DNA of 64,000 bases, taken from assembly GCA_022578965.1 (NCBI GenBank), contig MU400522.1:124001-188000 (forward strand), in the 5' to 3' direction. Position 1 is the stretch's first letter. Every line of letters begins with the position of its first letter. The translations under genes and the position numbers were made by a program. This DNA comes from Xylaria sp. FL1777 (taxonomy: Eukaryota; Ascomycota; Sordariomycetes; Xylariales; Xylariaceae). The notes beneath the pieces are model-generated. The model was not told the DNA's origin, made no database searches, and saw only the letters and a program-made list of their open reading frames with translations. Positions 56,691-64,000 of the stretch are shown here, one piece after another.

Positions 56691-59600
56691 TTTTTAAAGC
56701 GCTTTATAATATAGTAGCTAAAAAAATAAAGTAAGCTATTATATTTTTTAGTACTTAAAATATTTAAAGCGCTAAAAGTTGTGCTATAGCTTTTATAAAC
56801 TTAAAAAGCTTTTATAACTTGTTATATTTTTTTTATTTTTTGCAGCTTAATTGCTATAGCTTTAATTATTAAAAGCTTTATTGTTTTAGTTTAGTTTTTA
56901 ATAAATAGCTATAGCACTAGTAGTTTATATATTAAAGTTAAGATTTTTTAGTTTTTAGTACTTTTAGTTATTTTATATAAATTGCTTTAATTTTTTGGAA
57001 AAAAACAACTTTTTTAATTTTTTGTTAGTTAGTTTTGCTAATTAGTATTGCTTATAATTAATATTTTTTTTAACTTTATAAAAGCTAATTTATTTATATA
57101 GCAGCTTTTTATTGTTAAACTTATTTATTAAAAGCATAGTATTATAAAAAAAAACAAAAGAGCTTTTTTTAAGTAGTTACTTAATTTTATAAGCGTTTTT
57201 TTAAGATTTACTTTTTATAGCTAATTTTTTTTTTTTAGTTATAATTGCTTTAACTTTTATAACATTTTAGTTATAACGTTTTAGCTGCTTAACTTTAGCT
57301 TTAATAAGATTTTCGTAAAAAGTAATATTTTGCTATTTAATTACTTTTTATATTAGTATTACATTTTTTACTAGCAAAATTAGCATTTTTTTATATATTA
57401 GCTTATATAAGCTATAGCTATAATAACGCATAAAAGTGCAATTTGCTTATACTACTAAATTTAAGTATTTTAGCTAATTTTTTTTAGTTTTATTTGTTAT
57501 TTATATAAAGCTTTTTTTTATTAGCTTATAGCTTTTTTTAATAAAGCTTTAAGCTTAAAAATAATAAACTAAACTATAGTTCATTTTATAGTTTAAAGTA
57601 TTTATTACGTTTTTTATTTCTTTTTTAAATTTAAAGCTATTGTTATACTTAATTTTTATAAGGATTTTATGCTAAAATATAATTTTTTCTTTAATAAATT
57701 TAAGTATTTTTAAAAAATCTATATATTTTAAAAGTTTAGCTTTTAAGTAAGTTATTATTTTGCATTTTGCTTTTATAATAGCTTTAAATTTGTTGCTTAA
57801 TAATATAGTTTGTATATTTATAACTTAAAAAACTAGAAAATCTAAAAAATAATTAAAACAGTGTTTTTTAGTTTTTTTGCTATTTATAGATTTTTAGCAA
57901 TTAAAGCAACTAGTAATTATAATATAAACATTTTAATAAAGGCTTTTTTAATAATATTTTTAAGTTATTTGTTAAGTTATAAATATTTAGCTTTTATAAG
58001 TTATTTTTTTATAGTTTTCTTTAATAAAAGCTTTTTAAGTTTTTTTGTTATTAATAACTTTTTTTAGCATTTTTTTAAACTTTGCTTTTTTTTAAAAGAT
58101 AAACTTATTAACGAAAAATTTAAAAGCTTTTTTTTTGAAGTAACTCTGCTTTTTTTTTATTATAAGTTCTTTTAAAACTTGCTTAAAAACAAAATACTTA
58201 GCAATTTGCTTGCTTTTTTTGCTTTAATTTTTTTTTAAGTATAGCAAAAGTTTTGTTTTTTAGTATACTAAGCTTTTAACTAGTTAATCGCTTAATTTTT
58301 TATATGCAATAATAATAGCTATTATATATAGTTAAAAATTAATAAAATCTTTTATATTTTTTTTTTAATAATTATTTAACTTATTTAATAGCTTAAAAAG
58401 TTTTTTAAAAAGCTTATTAGTAGCTATATGTTTTTTTTTTAGCATATAATAAAATATAAAATTAAAAGTTTTTATATATACTATTTATTTTGTTAATTAA
58501 GCATTTAATAATGTTAAAAATTTATTATTTAGCTATGCTATAAAAACTTTTGCATTAGTTTTTAAATAAAACATAATTTTATAAAAATAGTTTTATAACT
58601 TTTAAAAAGTTTTAATAATAGTAAGCTTTTTTAGCTTTATAGCATTATATTTTTTTTAAGGCTTTTTTATGTTTTAGACTTATATTTTGCTAGTTTAATA
58701 GTTTTATTAACTTTTTAGCATAAAATAGCATTTTAGCTAGTTTTAAAAGCATTTATTTTTAGTTAAATAGGTTTTTTTATATAATTAAAAGTAATAAAAA
58801 TAAAAGCTATTATAATAGCTTTTTAAAGCTTTTTTATAGCTTTTTTCTATAGTTTTTTAAAGTAAAACAGCTTATTTTTTTGTAATAAAACTATTAATAG
58901 TTTTGTAATTATAGCATACTTCTGTATTTATATTTAGTAGTATACTATTATTTTTAAAAAAAACTATATTTTTGTAATGTTTTTGCAAGTTTTTTACTTA
59001 AAAATTTTTATTACTTTTGTTTTTATTAAGCTTTTATTATTAATGCTACATATATAATTAATTATTTTAGTTGTTTGTTTTGCTTATTTGCTTTTAAGTG
59101 TGCTAGCTATAATTTTAGCTAATTTAAAATTAAGTAGCATAACATTAAAATTTTTAAAATGCTTTAATATAAACTGTTTAATTTTTAAAGCAACTTTATA
59201 ATTATTATATTTAGTAGTAAATCTTTTAATTATTACATTATTAAAAAAAAGTTTGTACTTTATTAGTAATATATTATATAAAACTTTTAATAATACTTTT
59301 AAAAATTAAGCTATTAAATTTGTTGTTTTTTATAAAAAAGTAGTTATTTAAAAAAAGCTTATTAGTATAAAAAAAGCAGTTATTGCTTAGCTAAAAATAA
59401 AAAGTAGTATTTAATTATATTTTAAAAATAAATTAACTATAAAAATTACTTTATATATTGTAAACTTTTTAAAAAACTTATTATAGCTTTAAAAAAAATT
59501 AGCATTGCATATAATAACTACGTTTATTTTTATAGCTAAATTAATTAATTAAACTTTTTTACTTTTTTTTTGCACTAAAAACTAAATATTACAATATAAA

Positions 59601-60950
59601 CTATAGGCTTTTTTAAGAACACTATGCTTAAGTTAAGTTTTTAAAACCTTTATAGTAATGTTTTTTAAAAGTTTAAAAATTAAAATACTGCAAACTTACT
59701 ATGCTTTATAAAAAACTGTTTTAATTTTATAAAAAAGAAAGATCTTATTATATATTTTTTTTATTTTAAAAAAGTTTTAAAAAAGTGCTATTTCTTTGTA
59801 ATACTATATTTTAGTTAATAATGCTGCTTTTTGCTAAGTAAGGTTAGTTATATAAAGCTTTTTTAAAAAAACAGCTAGTTATTTAGTAGTTAATTAAATG
59901 CTTTTAAAAATAGTGCTAAAACGTAAATATATATTTTAATAAATGCTATTTTGTTAAAATAGCGCAGAATTTTCTAAGTAATAGCTTGTTTTTTTTAAAG
60001 CTTGTTTTTTTTACTTATAAAATCTAAGTAAAATAGTACTATTAAATAATATATTATTTTTAAAATAGATTTTTTTATCTTTTGTTTTATATATTATATT
60101 TAAAATTATTGTTTTATTTTTTATTGATTTGTTAGTTTTTAAGGCTTAAAAAATTAATAGTACTTAAGTTAAAGTTATAATTAAATTATATTTGCTTTTT
60201 GATTTATATATAAAATTTCTAGTTTTTATAATTGTTAATTTTTTAGCATTTTTTTGCTTTAGCGTTTTTTTTATTGCAACTAAAAATATTTTAAATAGTT
60301 AATTATTATTAAAAATAGCGTAAACCTTTTTATTGTTTTATATCTTTAGATTTTTAAAAAGTTCGATATTTTATATAAAAAAAATTAAAAAAGCTATTAA
60401 CGTTATATTATTATATAGGTTTTAATTCTTTTAAAAGTTTGCACTTGTATACTTTTTTAAACTGTATTTTTTTAATTTTTCTTTTGCTTTTTTTTGCTAA
60501 TTGTTAGATTTTCTATTTAAAGTCTGGTATTTTTGTGCTTTTTATAGCTTATTTATTAAGCTAGTAGTTTAGCAAATATATATTAGTTTTTTAATTACTA
60601 ATATTTTTAAGCTTTTAAACTTAATTTTTTAATATAGTTTATTATTAATATAATAATTTAGCTTATTTTAAGTATTATACTAGCTATTATATAAAGGCCT
60701 TAAAAATATAAACTTATTTAAAACTTTATAATAAAGTTTATTTTTAGCAATAAAAAGTAAATAGCTTGTTTTTTGCTAACTATATATAGCAAAAAAAGCA
60801 GTAACCTTTTATTTATTTAAATAATAGTTTTTAAGCATTTTATGCATTTAACTAAATTATTAGTCCGGTTAAATCCTTTTTAAGTTATATTTGTATTTTT
60901 AGTAATAAAACTGTTTTTATTAACAAATAAATCTATAATAATATTAAATT
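56690..60950 (-). pseudogene. pol: B2 pol: integrase, RNase H, RT, protease-like region
   Basis: Minus-strand copy of B1 12040-16300. The RT FLDD equivalent reads FFNN at 59237-59248, and the integrase tail lies about 56980-57210. The distance from the RT motif to the accessory ATG is 5,096 nt against 5,095 in B1. The open frame 57861-58067 on the plus strand is the antisense shadow of integrase, homologous to 14925-15182. Confidence 0.8.
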
Positions 60951-63900
60951 ATGCTTTAGAATTAATAATTTTAGTAATATTTCTTTTGTAAATTTTGTTT
61001 TTTATTTTTATAATAAGCTTTAAGCAAAACTATATATATTTTTTTAGCTTTGCAATACTTAAAAATATAGCTAAAATACTTTATAATTTTAGTAGTAAAG
61101 CTAACATAAAGCATAAATTTAAAAAGCTTAAGTATTTTTAGTTAAAATAATTTATTAAGCTTAAATCTTTTTTATTATAAAATTTATACTTTAATGTTTT
61201 TTTAAATAAGTTTAAACTATTACTGCTAGTATAATTGTTATACTTTTTATAAATCTTTATTTTAAAAGAATTAAAAGTTTAATTAGTGCTTTTTAAAACT
61301 ATTAATGCTAATTATATTAGCTTTTTAAGCTTTTTTTTTTTTTTAGCACTATTAACGTAAAATTAGCATAAAGCTAAAGTTTAGTTAAAAATACTACCTT
61401 TTTTAAAGGCAGCATAAATATAATAATTAGTAACTTTTGCTTTTTTAGGTTATTTTTAAATAATAAATATATAGTATTATATTAGTTTAAAATCTTAAAA
61501 AGCATTTTATTAAACTTTAGCTTGTTTTTTAACGTTTAAAAATTTAAAGCAATATAAGCAAAAAATAATATTACTTAATTATTTTATTAGTTTTAATTAT
61601 AAAGAACTTTTATTATTTTATAGCGTTGCTTATTTAAAAAAGCAGCTATAAAGCTAAATTAAAGCATATAAGTATATATAATAAAACTATTATATTTTAT
61701 TTTTTTATTTATTTATACTATTAGATAGTTTAATAAAAAGCTAGTTTTATAAGTACTATTTAGCAATTTATGCTTACTAAGCTAACTAGCTAATTATAAC
61801 ATTAACTAAAAACTTTTTTGTGCTTTTTTAATTGCTAGCTATTAAAATTTTATGTTATTTTTTAAAAAATTTACGCTTTTATAAAAAAAAGCATTCTTTA
61901 TGTTTATTTAAATTAAAATCTTCTGTAATAAAGTTTTTAGTTAAGCTTTATATTTTAACTTATTGCTTTTTTTCTTTAAAATAAATTATAGCATGTTTAA
62001 TTTAATTTACTAATTTAAACTTTTGCTAAGGTTATTTAAAAGTAGTAGTATTATTTTTAGCATTAGCTTAAGCATTTTTATTGCTTTAAAATATAATTTA
62101 GCTTTTGTTTAAACAATTGTTTAAATAAAAATACTAAAGTATTTTAAAACTTTTAGTATAAAGTTCTTAAAAGTAACATTTGTTTTTTTGTTTAAAAAAT
62201 CCTTAGATTTTCTAGCTTATATTTTTTCAAATTCCAAGCTTTTTTTTATAAGTTTTATTTTTTAAATTCTTTAAAGCTTTTAATAATTAAAACTTTTTAG
62301 TTTTAGTAAAATACTTTATTTATAAAAATTGTTGTTTATTTATATATCTTTAGTATTAAGCTAAGTAAAAAACTTATTGTTATTTAAATGAATTTTCTTA
62401 ATTGTTTAACTTATAAAAAGCTTTTTTTTTTGTTTTTTAGGTTTTTTTTTATTTCTTGTTTAATAAAAAGCAGCTCTTTTAGTTAAAAGCTTATAATAAT
62501 TAGCTTAAAACATATTTATGCTAATTTTTCTGCTTAATATATAGCTTTATAAAACTTTAGTATTATTTACGTTATAAAAAGTGCTTTATATAAAGTTTTA
62601 ATTAGTTATAATAAAGCTATTATTTAGCTTGCTGTTTATTAAGTTGTTTTTTTAACATTATAAGCCTTTGCTAGTTTTATTTTATAAAGCATACTAGTTT
62701 AATTATTAGTTTTTTTATTCGAAAATTAGTTTAGCTACTTGTTATTTAGCTAATAAAATCTTTTTTTCTTTTAACTTTTTTATTTGCTTTTTATTTTAGT
62801 ATTTAAATTTTTATTATTTAAAATAAAATCTTTTTTTTGTAGTTAATAATAAGCTTTTTGCTTAAGTAGTTTATTATTGCTTAAAACAAAGTTATATATT
62901 TATTTTATTGCAGCATTAAAAATTTTTTTTTTATTTTTGCTAATTTTTATAACTTTAGAAAAAACTTTTATGTATTTAAAGTTTGCAAAAAATTCTAGCT
63001 TTTTTAAGCACTATTTAAAGTTTTAATATATAATGTTTTTTTTTTTTAATTTATAAGCAAAGCTATACTTATAAACATAGTAATTATTTATACTATATTT
63101 TTAATAAATAGTTCTTTTTGCTAAATAAAAATTATTTAACTTTATTTATTGTAAAAAATTAAACAATTGTTTGCTTTATTTTTGTTTTTTAAAGTTATAT
63201 TTACTTTTTTATAAATATTTAGAAGTTATAGCGTTAATATTAAATATTTGCTTCTTTAATAAGTTTATGTTAATTTTGTAATACTATAATACTTATAGTT
63301 TTTAATTAATTAGCTAAACATATTAATTTTGCAGTTTTTTTAATATTTTTTTTAGTTTTTTTTTTATAATTGCTGCATTTTTTTGTTTTAATTTTAACTG
63401 TTATATTTGCTTAGTAATATTGTTTATATTTTAGTTATAAGCAAAATATTAAGCTAATTTTATTTGCTATTTTTTAATAATAATTGTTTTAATAGCTAGT
63501 ATAGTTATATTAATAGTTAGCTTAGCAGTATTAATAGCAATATATAAAAGCTTATTAAAATTATAATTATATAAATAATTAACTTTTTTTTATGCTTTAC
63601 GTGCTTTTTTTGTTTTTTTAAAGTAAAAATTTAGCTTGGACTTTTTATTAATTTAGTTGTTTAATATTTTATAAAGGTTTTTATAAAACATTTTGTTTAA
63701 ATTATTATATAACTTTTTAAAAAACTTTATTATTTTATTAATAGTATTTCGATTTAGCTCTTTAAGCAAACCTTAAATAAGTTAAAAATTAAAGTAATAA
63801 TCTTTTTAAGCCTTAATATTTTTAATATATACTTAATGCTAAAAAAAGTAGGTTTTAAAATTAGTAAAATGTATAGCTTTTAAGTAAGCCTTAAAATTTT

Positions 63901-64000
63901 ATAATATAACAATAATAAACTTATTTTGCTTAAAGTTTTAAAGCTTGAACTTTTGCTTAAATAGTTTATAAGCTTTAGTTTATAACAAACAATTTTTTAG
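60950..64000 (-). pseudogene. B2 5' internal region, presumed gag, partial
   Basis: Colinear with B1 about 9000-12000. No motif is recognised. It is cut by the window edge. Confidence 0.35.

Larger units (their letters stand above)
50942..64000 (-). mobile_element. Giant Ty3/gypsy element B2, 3' LTR and 12.8 kb of body, runs off the window
   Basis: Inverted second copy of B1, colinear with it (a position in B2 plus the matching position in B1 sums to about 72,991) over the whole 12.8 kb seen. The 3' LTR is at 50942-51245, and the 5' LTR lies beyond 64000. It is inserted in the Fot1-like transposase gene. The left flank is TATAG, and its partner is not visible. The colinearity shows that the 15 kb length is the real size of the family. 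Confidence 0.92.

Noticed and set aside
1..64000. Mitochondrial or bacterial low-GC genome, CRISPR arrays, riboswitches, tRNA or rRNA genes
   Set aside because: The coding remains are eukaryotic retrotransposons with RIP-type stops. No regularly spaced repeat-spacer arrays and no tRNA or rRNA cores were seen.

Overview
The window is a block of nested, heavily mutated transposable elements. I found no host gene, tRNA or rRNA. By eye, G+C is only about one fifth. In-frame stops inside recognisable transposon genes are almost all TAA/TAG at sites where CAA, CAG, TGG or CGA would be expected, and Asp/Glu/Gly/Pro codons have become Asn/Lys/Arg(Ser)/Leu(Phe). These C-to-T and G-to-A changes hit every repeated element on both strands, which is the signature of repeat-induced point mutation (RIP). 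Together with the element families seen (Ty3 chromoviruses, a Tad1-like LINE, a Fot1/pogo transposon) this points to an AT-isochore of a filamentous ascomycete (Pezizomycotina). The genus cannot be told.

Three families account for most of the window. Family A is a 7.7 kb Ty3/gypsy chromovirus (LTR about 495 or 519 bp; gag, protease, RT, RNase H, integrase, chromodomain). It has four copies: A1 (minus, 1-7091 plus 22049-22577), A2 (plus, 23422-25000 plus 32748-37223, with a 1.64 kb internal deletion), C (minus, 25006-32742, variant U3) and D (minus, 40856-48552). Family B is a 14,957 bp Ty3/gypsy element with 304 bp LTRs: B1 (plus, 7092-22048) and B2 (minus, 50942 to beyond the window). The rest is a minus-strand LINE (37229-40855 plus 48558-about 49868), a Fot1/pogo-like DNA transposon (49869-50941, cut by B2) and an unresolved 0.84 kb stretch (22578-23421).

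The nesting can be read from target-site duplications: B1 lies in A1 (ATAT), C in A2 (CTTGC), A2 beside the LINE (TATAT), D in the LINE (CTTTT), and B2 in the Fot1-like transposase gene.

Three things go beyond ordinary RIP wreckage. (1) All four chromovirus copies carry a short Cys-rich, Lys-rich reading frame ANTISENSE to pol, between the chromodomain and the 3' LTR, convergent with pol. (2) The B family carries a long, unrecognised 2,436-nt sense reading frame downstream of pol, with the same length in both copies. (3) RIP damage is lighter at the outermost 100 bp or so of each element than in the matching bases of the inner LTR.

Most long open frames in this sequence are antisense shadows of the mutated transposon genes and are not reported as genes. 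Domain positions within degenerate genes are approximate unless a codon position is given.
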